A stretch of 64,000 bases of DNA from Kluyvera sichuanensis (GTDB lineage: Bacteria > Pseudomonadota > Gammaproteobacteria > Enterobacterales > Enterobacteriaceae): contig NZ_JABBJF010000004.1 of assembly GCF_014218705.1 (NCBI RefSeq), forward strand, positions 62,001-126,000, in the 5' to 3' direction. Shown piece after piece: positions 42,604 through 49,732 of this stretch. The position numbers and the translations under genes are program-made. The notes beneath the pieces were generated by a model. That model saw nothing but the letters and a program-made list of their open reading frames with translations. It was not told where the DNA came from and did not search any database. Numbering within the stretch: position 1 is the first letter of the stretch; every line of letters starts with the position of its first letter.

Positions 42604-44028
42604 ATGATTCGACGCTCCGCCACCCAATCGTTAGTTCGCCTGCTGGGCCACTGGCAGGACGGCCCCTCCCCGACGCCGCTGTGGCGACAGCTCACCGATG
42701 CACTGCGGCTGCTGATTCTCGATGGCCGCCTGCCGCTCGGCACGCGTCTGCCAGGAGAACGGGAGTTTGCCAATGCACTAGGGGTCAGCCGCACCACCAT
42801 CGCCAGCGCGTTGGCCCAACTGCGCGACGAAGGCTATGTGCAGAGCAAGCAGGGTAGCGGCTCGACGGTCACACTCAGCGCCGAAGGCTACCAGCGCGTG
42901 CCGCGCATGCCGACCTCGCCGACGCTGGATATGTCTACCGCCGCGCTGGCGGCCGGCGCGGAAATCCATCAGGCCTACAACCATGCGCTGGCGGCGCTGC
43001 CCAGCTACCTCAGCAATACCGGCTACGATCAGCAGGGACTCCCCGCCCTGCGCGAAGCCATTGCCCAGCGCTATAGCGCGCGCGGGCTGCCAACGCGGGC
43101 CGACGAGATTATGCTGGTAAACGGCGCAGTCAGCGGGCTGGCGCTGATTCTGCGTAACCTCACCGGGCCGGGCGACCGGGTGGTGGTTGAAACACCGACC
43201 TATCCACTCGCGATTTCCGCTATTGAGGGCGCATCCTGCCGCCCGGTGGCGCTACCATTGCCCGATAAAGGCTGGGACACCGACGGCCTGGCGGCGGTTA
43301 TCGCCCAGACCGCACCACGGCTAGCGTATCTGATGCCCGATTTTCAAAACCCTACCGGCCAGTGCATGGACAGCACCACCCGGCAGATAGTGGCGGACCT
43401 GGCGGCACGAACCTGTACGACGCTGGTCGTCGACGAAACGATGGTGGATTTGTGGTACAACGCCCCGCCGCCACCGCCGCTGGCCGCATTTAATCGCGAT
43501 GCGCCGATCATCACAGTAGGTTCAACCGGGAAAAGCTTCTGGGGTGGGCTGCGCCTGGGTTGGATCCGCGCTTCATCGCGCACCATTGCAGCACTGGTCC
43601 AGACCCGCGATACCCTTGATTTAGGTTCGCCGCTGCTGGAACAACTGGCCACGTGCTGGCTACTGGACAATGAGCATCAGTTGCTACCCGAACGGCGTCG
43701 ACTGCTGACGGCGCGGCGGGATATGTGCGCGGCGTTAATGCATGAATACTTTCCGCAGTGGAAATTTGTGCTGCCGGAGGGAGGACTGTCGTTCTGGGTT
43801 GAGCTGCCGGAAATGATGGCAACGCGGTTTGCTGCACGAGCGGAAGCCAGCGCGATTCATCTTGGCGTGGGAACACGATTTGGTCTGGCGGGCAGCGGAG
43901 AGCGCAATTTACGCATTCCGTTTACACTGGACGATGAAACTCTGCGTCGCGCCTTTTCGACATTACAGCCGATTTGGGCAACGTTAGCAGGCCAGCATGG
44001 CGCAAACAAAGTGCGGAAAATAATTTAA
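42604..44028 (+). CDS. MocR-type PLP-dependent regulator (YczR-like)
   Basis: A 474-residue GntR/aminotransferase fusion. The winged helix covers residues about 20-85 (LPGEREFANALGVSRTTIASALAQLRDEGYVQSKQGSGS). The aminotransferase domain keeps MPDFQNPTGQ and VGSTGKSFWGGLRLGW with the PLP-binding lysine. It is the second MocR protein in the window and not a close duplicate of the first. Divergent from yczE; expected to regulate it. The ATG at 42604 has only a weak ribosome site. Confidence 0.88.
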   Translation: MIRRSATQSLVRLLGHWQDGPSPTPLWRQLTDALRLLILDGRLPLGTRLPGEREFANALGVSRTTIASALAQLRDEGYVQSKQGSGSTVTLSAEGYQRVPRMPTSPTLDMSTAALAAGAEIHQAYNHALAALPSYLSNTGYDQQGLPALREAIAQRYSARGLPTRADEIMLVNGAVSGLALILRNLTGPGDRVVVETPTYPLAISAIEGASCRPVALPLPDKGWDTDGLAAVIAQTAPRLAYLMPDFQNPTGQCMDSTTRQIVADLAARTCTTLVVDETMVDLWYNAPPPPPLAAFNRDAPIITVGSTGKSFWGGLRLGWIRASSRTIAALVQTRDTLDLGSPLLEQLATCWLLDNEHQLLPERRRLLTARRDMCAALMHEYFPQWKFVLPEGGLSFWVELPEMMATRFAARAEASAIHLGVGTRFGLAGSGERNLRIPFTLDDETLRRAFSTLQPIWATLAGQHGANKVRKII

Positions 44029-44116
44029 CCGCGCGCAAGGGGAGAACGCCCCCAATAACATAACCGGCCTGAAACATTATATTCTTTAACGTTATAAAGT
44101 GCGGCTAAAGAATATA

Positions 44117-44332
44117 TTAGTGCTGTGGAGGGATCGGAAAGCCTTTCAGGGAAATAACGAAAGATTCTCCCTCTTTTTTAATCTTAGCACCGGTATCGCA
44201 CCAGTCAGAGGCAATACGAAAGAATTCATCGCTGCCTACATTCCAGTTGAGAAGAACATGCTTCACGTAGCCTGAACGTAACAGGTCGCAGGCTTCGCTA
44301 TAGTTACACGCTATCGACGTTTGCTGTTTCAT
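44117..44332 (-). CDS. Small protein of unknown function, second gene of a two-gene operon
   Basis: A 71-residue protein with pattern strand-helix-strand: VKHVLLNW, then SDEFFRIASDWCDTG, then KIKKEGESFVISLKG. This resembles the C-terminal half of the TusA-like fold, but the N-terminal CPxP motif of TusA is absent. Two cysteines are present early and one in the central helix. Its ATG overlaps the stop of the upstream gene by four bases (ATGA), so the two are translationally coupled. I do not recognise a named family. Confidence 0.6.
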   Translation of the reverse strand: MKQQTSIACNYSEACDLLRSGYVKHVLLNWNVGSDEFFRIASDWCDTGAKIKKEGESFVISLKGFPIPPQH

Positions 44333-44577
44333 TTTCTCTTCTTCAGGATTTTACGTAATGCTTTGATTTCTTTAGGTGTGAATGGAGCAACATCTTCTTC
44401 CGTATGCTGGCTGTCGATGTCATCTTCACACACGCCCGCCTCTTCTTCTGCTACAAACCCCAGCAGCAGCAGCTTTTCTGCCGCAGCGCCTAAAGTCAGG
44501 CCGTGGACTTCAGCAAAGTGGCGAAGTCTCTCTTTTACCGCTTCATCAATTTTTACGTTAAGCACTGCGACTGTCAT
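44329..44577 (-). CDS. Small ribbon-helix-helix-like protein, first gene of a two-gene operon
   Basis: An 82-residue protein. The N-terminus TVAVLNVKIDEAVKERLRHF followed by AEVHGLTLGAAAEKLLLLG has the strand-helix-helix pattern of RHH DNA-binding proteins such as antitoxins and plasmid repressors. The middle is acidic (EEEAGVCEDDIDSQHTEED), the end lysine-rich (KEIKALRKILKKRK). The ATG at 44577 follows AAGGGG; an upstream in-frame codon adds 18 residues without a ribosome site. The overlap with the next gene gives a toxin-antitoxin-like layout, but neither partner is a known toxin. Confidence 0.6.
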   Translation of the reverse strand: MTVAVLNVKIDEAVKERLRHFAEVHGLTLGAAAEKLLLLGFVAEEEAGVCEDDIDSQHTEEDVAPFTPKEIKALRKILKKRK

Positions 44578-44906
44578 ATAAACCCCTTCCCGTAAAGACG
44601 CGCCGTCTCGTAGGCGAGTTTGTGTTAACAAAACCCGTAAAGCGGCGCGGCAAAAATGGTTTCTGTATTATTTCTGTAATAACTAATACATGAAACCAAC
44701 AGCACATTCCAGAAATATATTTATAACACAAAGGGTAATATAAATACCCAATGTTAATCTAAAGGCAATTTATGACACATAAATGACAATAATATTACAA
44801 GCAGATGAATGTTATTTGAACGCAAAAGGTTGTTGACGACAAATAGCCACAATTAATACAGGGATTAGATTGGTCTTAGCGGGGGGGATTTTACGGCGAT
44901 AGAAAT
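44578..44906. other. Intergenic region between the small operon and ffs
   Basis: About 330 bases, strongly AT-rich in the middle (44650-44880). No gene is seen. It must contain the promoter of the small operon and the 3' end of the ffs transcript. There is no clear hairpin terminator after ffs; a G7 run lies at 44881. Confidence 0.5.
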
Positions 44907-45020
44907 GGGTGGGGGCCCTGACAGCTACATCCCGGCACACGCGTCATCTGCCCTGGCTGCTTCCTTCCGGACCTGACCTGGTGAACAGAGTAGCGTTGCG
45001 GGAGAACCAACAGGGCCCCC
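44907..45020 (-). ncRNA. ffs: 4.5S RNA of the signal recognition particle
   Basis: A 114-nucleotide RNA, the same length as in E. coli and almost identical. The ends GGGGGCCCTG and CAGGGCCCCC pair, and the apical domain with CAGGTCAGGTCCGGAAGGAAGCAG pattern contains the GGAA tetraloop and the Ffh-binding symmetric loop. It binds Ffh to target membrane proteins to FtsY and SecYEG. It is transcribed as a precursor with a short 5' leader that RNase P removes. Confidence 0.98.
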
Positions 45021-45052
45021 ATTGAGAGCGTTGTTATCCAACGCGCTGGCGC

Positions 45053-45081
45053 ATTATCACTGCTGAGACGGGCAATTGCAA
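45053..45081 (-). promoter_or_regulatory. ffs promoter
   Basis: On the minus strand TTGCAA and GATAAT are 17 bases apart. The implied start near 45046 leaves a leader of about 25 bases before mature 4.5S RNA, as known for the RNase P-processed precursor. Confidence 0.7.
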
Positions 45082-45177
45082 GCTATCCGCTACTGCCTGC
45101 TGGATTCTTGCGCAATCCACCCTTCACAGGGGGCATCAGGCTGATTATGCTGAAGGTTCTGCTTTAAGGAACTCACT

Positions 45178-45489
45178 ATGGACGATTTTGGCTCTTTCCC
45201 TCAGCGCGTTTGGCAAATCATCGCTTCCATCCCGGAAGGCTACGTCACTACCTACGGCGATATTGCCCGGCTGGCTGGCTCTCCGCGCGCTGCGCGTCAG
45301 GTCGGCGGCGTATTGAAACGCCTGCCGGAGGGCTCCACGCTGCCGTGGCATCGCGTGGTGAATCGGCACGGCGTGATATCCCTGACCGGCCCGGATCTCC
45401 AGCGTCAACGCCAGGCGCTGCTTTCCGAAGGGGTACAGGTGTCGGGCAGCGGGCAGATTGATATGCAGAAGTATCGCTGGAACTACTAG
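45178..45489 (+). CDS. atl: Alkyltransferase-like protein Atl (YbaZ)
   Basis: A 103-residue homologue of O6-alkylguanine-DNA alkyltransferase. The active-site PCHR of true alkyltransferases is PWHRVV here, so the protein cannot take an alkyl group; it binds O6-alkylguanine and passes the lesion to nucleotide excision repair. The DNA-binding helix with the arginine finger, GSPRAARQVGGVLKRLP, is intact. It starts with a short MDDFGSFPQRVW; the annotated E. coli protein is longer at the N-terminus. AAGGA precedes the ATG. A REP-like element follows. Confidence 0.93.
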   Translation: MDDFGSFPQRVWQIIASIPEGYVTTYGDIARLAGSPRAARQVGGVLKRLPEGSTLPWHRVVNRHGVISLTGPDLQRQRQALLSEGVQVSGSGQIDMQKYRWNY

Positions 45490-45493
45490 CAGC

Positions 45494-45564
45494 TGTAGCC
45501 CGGCCGAGCAAAACGACGCTGGGAAAATCCCGGGGTCAGCGCTAAAGCGCTTCGCCCGGGCTAC
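45494..45564. repeat. REP-like palindromic element, copy 1
   Basis: Contains CCCGGGGTC and CGCCCGGGCTACC around a GCGCTAAAGCGC inner palindrome (45529-45564), with a partial copy TGTAGCCCGGCC before it. It shares its ends with copies at 47826 and 58430. All lie just after stop codons, the usual place of REP sequences. Confidence 0.75.
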
Positions 45565-45578
45565 CCTGAGTTCACGGC

Positions 45579-45606
45579 AAAAAAATGCCCTCACGTGGAG
45601 GGCATT
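45579..45606 (-). terminator. Terminator of ybaY
   Basis: Nine-base arms AATGCCCTC and GAGGGCATT with a five-base loop; on the minus strand seven T follow. Six bases after the ybaY stop. Confidence 0.9.
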
Positions 45607-45611
45607 CGCAT

Positions 45612-46112
45612 TTATGGAACCTGAACCGGCGAGGTATCCTGAACCGGCACCGGCGTTTGCTGCACGGGAACCAGCGTCAGGTCAGCTTTAGTGCCGCCGT
45701 GGTTAATCACTTCCTGCACGGTATCAGTAATAAAGACCAGTTTATCGTTAATGGTCACCGCCGCGCTCAGCAGGATACGGGCGTTAGGCTGAATATCTGC
45801 CGGGTTGTACGGCAGGGCAAAGCTAAACGGCGCCTGTTTCCCTTCGGTACGCGTCACTTTCTGCGACAGCACTTTCGATGGTGCATCGGCCAACGACGCA
45901 TCGGACAGCGTTACGGTCAGTACGGCATCCGGCGGCAGCGCCACTTTCTGGCGGATCCACACGTTACCGGAGACATTCGGTCCCGACACGGCCTGAGTGG
46001 CCGCTGCTGCTTCTGGCGCAGGTGTCTGATTCTGACTTTGCTGGTGCGTCTTCGCACAGCCCGCCAGGGCCAGTGCAATCGCCAAACCGCTTAAGATCGG
46101 CACGAGTTTCAT
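45612..46112 (-). CDS. ybaY: YbaY family lipoprotein
   Basis: A 166-residue lipoprotein. The lipobox is LAGC (about residues 17-20) after MKLVPILSGLAIALA. A Q/A/P-rich linker precedes the conserved YscW-like beta-sandwich (VSGNVWIRQKVALPPDAVLT to VFITDTVQEVI). Function is unknown; relatives include type III secretion pilotins, and a role in osmotic stress has been suggested. I start at 46112 because AAGGAG is eight bases away; the ATG two codons earlier is too close to it. Confidence 0.93.
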   Translation of the reverse strand: MKLVPILSGLAIALALAGCAKTHQQSQNQTPAPEAAAATQAVSGPNVSGNVWIRQKVALPPDAVLTVTLSDASLADAPSKVLSQKVTRTEGKQAPFSFALPYNPADIQPNARILLSAAVTINDKLVFITDTVQEVINHGGTKADLTLVPVQQTPVPVQDTSPVQVP

Positions 46113-46330
46113 TAGCATTCTCCTTATTGCTCACCCATTCTGAGGCTGTTTTCTCATTTGAGTGACAATGCATTAACAAACGTAACCGCTTTAGTGTGGC
46201 ATATAATTCACATGATTACCTGCAAACACCCCATTATTCAGACAATTGAACCCATCGGACCACTCGCGAAACTACGTTATAATGAGAGCATTCACCTGAT
46301 GTTGCGACCGTAAAATTGTAGAGGGTATCA

Positions 46331-47191
46331 ATGAGCCAAGCGCTTTCTAATCTGCTGACATTATTAAATCTGGAAAGAATTGAAGAAGGACTGTTCCGTG
46401 GCCAGAGTGAAGATCTGGGGCTGCGTCAGGTCTTTGGCGGCCAGGTTGTCGGCCAGGCGCTGTATGCGGCAAAAGAGACCGTCCCTGCCGACCGTCTGGT
46501 GCACTCCTTCCACAGCTACTTCCTGCGCCCGGGCGACAGCCAGAAGCCTATCGTCTATGACGTTGAAGTACTGCGCGATGGCAACAGTTTCAGCGCGCGT
46601 CGCGTGGCGGCTATCCAGAACGGGAAACCGATTTTCTATATGACCGCCTCCTTCCAGGGCCCGGAATCCGGCTACGAGCATCAAAAAACCATGCCCGCCG
46701 CGCCGTCACCGGACGGCCTGCCGTCGGAAACCGACATCGCCCGCTCGCTGGCACACCTGCTGCCGCCCCAGGCCAAAGAGAAGTTTCTTTGCGATAAGCC
46801 GCTGGAAATTCGTCCGGTGGAGTTCCACAACCCGCTGAAAGGACACGTGGCTGAGCCTCGCCGTCAGGTGTGGATGCGCGCCAACGGCACCGTACCGGAT
46901 TCACTGCATATTCATCAGTACCTGCTCGGCTATGCCTCTGACTTCAACTTCCTGCCGGTTGCCCTGCAGCCACACGGCGTGGGCTTCCTCGAACCCGGTA
47001 TGCAGGTTGCGACCATCGACCATTCAATGTGGTTCCACCGTCCGTTCGATATGAACGAATGGCTGCTGTACAGCGTCGAGAGCACCTCCGCCTCCAGCGC
47101 CCGCGGTTTTGTACGCGGCGAGTTCTACACTCAGGATGGTATTCTGGTGGCGTCGACAGTGCAGGAAGGGGTTATGCGTAACCGCAACTAG
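46331..47191 (+). CDS. tesB: Acyl-CoA thioesterase II
   Basis: A 286-residue double-hotdog thioesterase that hydrolyses medium- and long-chain acyl-CoAs in the cytoplasm. The N-terminal hotdog has [20 protein letters not shown] and [13 protein letters not shown], the C-terminal one [16 protein letters not shown] with the catalytic aspartate, and [12 protein letters not shown]. Its length equals that of E. coli TesB. It stands between ybaY (divergent) and the HicB-like gene (convergent). Confidence 0.97.
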   Translation: MSQALSNLLTLLNLERIEEGLFRGQSEDLGLRQVFGGQVVGQALYAAKETVPADRLVHSFHSYFLRPGDSQKPIVYDVEVLRDGNSFSARRVAAIQNGKPIFYMTASFQGPESGYEHQKTMPAAPSPDGLPSETDIARSLAHLLPPQAKEKFLCDKPLEIRPVEFHNPLKGHVAEPRRQVWMRANGTVPDSLHIHQYLLGYASDFNFLPVALQPHGVGFLEPGMQVATIDHSMWFHRPFDMNEWLLYSVESTSASSARGFVRGEFYTQDGILVASTVQEGVMRNRN

Positions 47192-47245
47192 GTGATATCA
47201 ACCACGCCCGCGATATCGCGCGGGCGTACAGTTGCAGCTGGGTAA

Positions 47246-47506
47246 TTAATGGATGATACGGCTCAGCAGGGAGCTAATTCCAGGCAGGCGTTTCTTCTTG
47301 TCAAACGGCTTCACGCCGGTTGCACGGCAGTTATTGCAGTAGCAATCGAACGCGTCGCGGGCGGCAATGGTCAACTCTTTCGCGTCTCCGGCGATAAACG
47401 TTGCCCTGCGGTCGGTGTTTAAAAACTCACCGCGAAACATTTCAATAATGGGGTCGTATTTAACGCGGGCTTTGTGACCATCGATAAATAATGTGCTGGT
47501 ATGCAT
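47246..47506 (-). CDS. Solitary HicB-like protein
   Basis: An 86-residue protein with the HicB antitoxin fold signature: a strand-rich KARVKYDPIIEMFRGEFLNT, then ATFIAGDAKELTIAARDAFDCYCNNCRATGVKP. HicB antitoxins usually have a C-terminal helix-turn-helix or RHH domain and lie beside a HicA toxin; both are missing. Two cysteines in YCNNC are unusual. No gene shares its operon. It could be a domesticated antitoxin or a small RNase H-like regulator. E. coli has no gene here between tesB and amtB. Confidence 0.7.
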   Translation of the reverse strand: MHTSTLFIDGHKARVKYDPIIEMFRGEFLNTDRRATFIAGDAKELTIAARDAFDCYCNNCRATGVKPFDKKKRLPGISSLLSRIIH

Positions 47507-47636
47507 TTGAAACGTTCCTTGAAGTGTTGTGCCATCCTGGCGCGGGTAAAAGCTGGCTTTGCCCGCAAATCTTTACCGATCACATCGGCGGGGTGGAAGA
47601 ATACTCCTCAGCGTAAAAGATAAAAAGCCGTTTTAA

Positions 47637-47683
47637 GTAAAATGCTTTTACGCAAACGTATGTAATTACTTACGGTTCGTAAG
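47637..47683. promoter_or_regulatory. Two perfect 6-3-6 inverted repeats
   Basis: GTAAAA-TGC-TTTTAC at 47637-47651 and CTTACG-GTT-CGTAAG at 47669-47683. Centres are 32 bases apart, three helical turns, so two dimers would bind one face. They lie 130-180 bases upstream of the HicB-like gene. Confidence 0.5.
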
Positions 47684-47711
47684 GTTTTACAGACACCATA
47701 CCAGCAACCAT

Positions 47712-47727
47712 TGTGATAACGATCACA
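47712..47727. promoter_or_regulatory. Perfect CRP-consensus site
   Basis: TGTGATAACGATCACA has both TGTGA and TCACA half sites exact with a six-base spacer. It is 206 bases upstream of the HicB-like start and 138 bases downstream of the amtB stop, so the HicB-like gene is the only plausible target. Confidence 0.75.
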
Positions 47728-47757
47728 AAAATCATTGGCGCCACCGCATAAACAAGA

Positions 47758-47777
47758 AACCCGCACCAGGGCGGGTT
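47758..47777 (-). terminator. Hairpin downstream of glnK-amtB
   Basis: Seven-base arms AACCCGC and GCGGGTT with a six-base loop, followed on the minus strand by TTCTTG. About 90 bases after the amtB stop; probably the operon's terminator, though the U-run is short. Confidence 0.5.
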
Positions 47778-47825
47778 AAATAACGGTCAAAATAAATCTT
47801 TTGTTTTTCAACGTCTGAAGCATTC

Positions 47826-47860
47826 CCCGGGGTCGGCGTAAACGCCTCGCCCGGGTTACC
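47826..47860. repeat. REP-like palindromic element, copy 2
   Basis: CCCGGGGTCGGCGTAAACGC and CTCGCCCGGGTTACC with an inner GGCGTAAACGCC palindrome. It ends five bases before the amtB stop codon. Confidence 0.75.
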
Positions 47861-47864
47861 GATA

Positions 47865-49151
47865 TCAGGCGTTGTAAGCATTCTCGCCGTGGCTGTTTAC
47901 GTCCAGACCTTCGCGCTCCTGGTCTTCCGGTACGCGCAGACCGACGGTTAAATCTGCCACTTTATAGCCGATGAAGGCTACGATGCCGGACCAGACGATG
48001 GTGATGGCGATACTTTCAAGCTGCACCAGCACCTGATGGCTCATGGTCACGCCTTCTGCATAACCCACGCCGCCCAGCGCCGTAGAAGCAAAGATACCGG
48101 TCAGGATACAGCCGATGATGCCGCACACGCCGTGAACACCGAACACGTCACATGGGTCATCCACGCGCAGCCAGCGTTTCAGAGAGGTCACGCCCCACAG
48201 ACCCGCCAGACCGACCACGATACCCAGAATCAACGCACCGCCGACCCCGATATAGCCACAGGCTGGGGTGATACCGACCAGGCCCGCAATCGCACCAGAA
48301 CACGCGCCCAGCAGAGAAGGCTTACCGCGCAGTGCCCACTCACCGAATACCCAGCCAAGGATCGCCGCAGCGGTTGCCACCACGGTGTTCACGAAGGCCA
48401 GACCGGCAATTTCGTTCGCCGCACTGGCGGAACCGGCGTTGAAGCCAAACCAGCCAAAGTAGAGGATCGCGGTACCGATAAATACCATCGGCAGGTTGTG
48501 CGGTTTGAACGCTTCTTTACCGAAGCCCACGCGTTTGCCAATCAGGTAAGCACCCACCAGGCCTGCCACCGCGGCGTTAATGTGCACCACTGTACCGCCC
48601 GCAAAGTCGAGCGCACCGTGGCTCGCCAGCAGACCGCCGCCCCAGACCATGTGCGCAATCGGCACGTAGGAGAGGGTCAGCCAAATCACCACGAAAATCA
48701 GCACTGCGGAGAAGCGAATACGCTCCGCCAGCGCGCCAACGATCAGGCCCACGGTGATACAGGCAAAGGAGCCCTGGAATGCCACGTGGATGTACTGATA
48801 GAACGAGCCCATCAGATCAGTAATCTTGATATTTTTCAGCATCACCCAGTCGAAGCTGCCGAAGAAGCTGCCGCCGGTGCCGAAGGCCAGAGAGTAGCCG
48901 TAAACCACCCACAGCACACAGACTACCGCAAAGGTCACCGCGACCTGGGTCAGCATGGAGAGCACGTTCTTGCCGCGGATCAGGCCGCCGTAAAACAGCG
49001 CAATCCCCGGGATGGTCATAAACAGCACCAGTGCAGTACACAGCATCATAAAGGCGTTATCGGCTTTATCGACCACCGCCGGTGCCGCCATCGCCAGACC
49101 CGGCAGCAGCGCCAGTGCGCTCAACCCCGTTTTTACCATTGTTTTTTTCAT
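47865..49151 (-). CDS. amtB: Ammonium channel AmtB
   Basis: A 428-residue inner-membrane trimeric ammonium channel. A signal peptide (to about residue 22, GLAMA) is cleaved. The 11-helix core has the pore histidines in PIAHMVWGGG and FGVHGVCG and the S1 gate region AFMMLCTALVLFMTIPGIALF. The cytoplasmic pore is closed by GlnK under nitrogen excess. I chose the second of two adjacent ATGs (49151), which gives the E. coli length; 49154 is equally possible. It follows glnK after 33 bases in one sigma-54-dependent operon. Confidence 0.96.
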   Translation of the reverse strand: MKKTMVKTGLSALALLPGLAMAAPAVVDKADNAFMMLCTALVLFMTIPGIALFYGGLIRGKNVLSMLTQVAVTFAVVCVLWVVYGYSLAFGTGGSFFGSFDWVMLKNIKITDLMGSFYQYIHVAFQGSFACITVGLIVGALAERIRFSAVLIFVVIWLTLSYVPIAHMVWGGGLLASHGALDFAGGTVVHINAAVAGLVGAYLIGKRVGFGKEAFKPHNLPMVFIGTAILYFGWFGFNAGSASAANEIAGLAFVNTVVATAAAILGWVFGEWALRGKPSLLGACSGAIAGLVGITPACGYIGVGGALILGIVVGLAGLWGVTSLKRWLRVDDPCDVFGVHGVCGIIGCILTGIFASTALGGVGYAEGVTMSHQVLVQLESIAITIVWSGIVAFIGYKVADLTVGLRVPEDQEREGLDVNSHGENAYNA

Positions 49152-49184
49152 CATCTCGATCCCTATCACTGTGCTGGCTGGGAA

Positions 49185-49523
49185 TTACAGCGCCGCTTCG
49201 TCGGCTTCGCCGGTACGAATACGGATTACGCGCTGCAGTTCGGCGACAAAAATCTTACCGTCGCCAATTTTTCCGGTGTAAGCGGCTTTGCTAATCACAT
49301 CGACAACCTCATCAAGCTGATCGTCGGCGATAGCCACATCAATTTTTACTTTCGGCAGGAAGTTGACGCTGTATTCCGCGCCGCGATAAAGCTCTGCATG
49401 ACCTTTCTGACGACCGAAGCCTTTCACTTCCGTCACCGTTAAGCCCTGAATGCCAATGGAAGACAGCGCTTCGCGAACGTCTTCGAGTTTGAATGGTTTA
49501 ATTACCACGGTAACCAGCTTCAT
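49185..49523 (-). CDS. glnK: Nitrogen regulatory PII protein GlnK
   Basis: A 112-residue PII signal protein. The T-loop with the uridylylation site Tyr51 is GHAELYRGAEYSVNFLPK, and the B-loop VGDGKIF-type motif (KIGDGKIFVAEL) is intact. It binds ATP/ADP and 2-oxoglutarate and plugs AmtB when ammonium is plentiful. First gene of glnK-amtB; a sigma-54 promoter and an NtrC site lie upstream. Confidence 0.97.
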   Translation of the reverse strand: MKLVTVVIKPFKLEDVREALSSIGIQGLTVTEVKGFGRQKGHAELYRGAEYSVNFLPKVKIDVAIADDQLDEVVDVISKAAYTGKIGDGKIFVAELQRVIRIRTGEADEAAL

Positions 49524-49574
49524 AGATCCCCTCCAGTCAGAATTCGGTAATGGCTACGAACACGTAAGAGGTAA

Positions 49575-49590
49575 AGCAAGGGTCATGCCA
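49575..49590 (-). promoter_or_regulatory. Sigma-54 promoter of glnK-amtB
   Basis: On the minus strand TGGCATG-ACCC-TTGCT, matching the -24/-12 consensus TGGCACG-N4-TTGC, 52 bases upstream of glnK. Confidence 0.9.
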
Positions 49591-49665
49591 GAAATGAAAA
49601 CCACCCTGCTCTGCGGTAAAAATCAGGGTTTATGGCGGCAAGATGGCGGGCGTTAAAAGAAAAAC

Positions 49666-49681
49666 GCACCATGCGGGTGCA
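49666..49681. promoter_or_regulatory. NtrC enhancer site of glnK-amtB
   Basis: The palindrome GCACC-N6-GGTGC (TGCACC-type halves) lies about 85 bases upstream of the -24 element, the usual enhancer distance, and between the mdlB stop and glnK. Confidence 0.82.
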
Positions 49682-49732
49682 TGATGCGTGTCACAACAGC
49701 AATCTGTTAGAAAAATGCCTGACGGTGGTGCA

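Larger units (their letters stand above)
47507..47864. other. Intergenic control region upstream of the HicB-like gene
   Basis: A 358-base region without a gene. Listed from the HicB-like start outward it holds two perfect inverted repeats (47637-47651, 47669-47683), a perfect CRP half-site pair (47712-47727), a hairpin AACCCGC/GCGGGTT at 47758-47777 and a REP-like element next to the amtB stop. Confidence 0.7.

Noticed and set aside
47205-47226. CG-rich hairpin after tesB
   Set aside because: Strong seven-base stem but no U-run; not called a terminator, although it could be a 3' end of tesB message.
48036-49442. 468-codon plus-strand frame
   Set aside because: Entirely antisense to amtB and glnK, rich in His, Arg and Gln as expected for a shadow of a GC-rich gene, with no domain or ribosome site.
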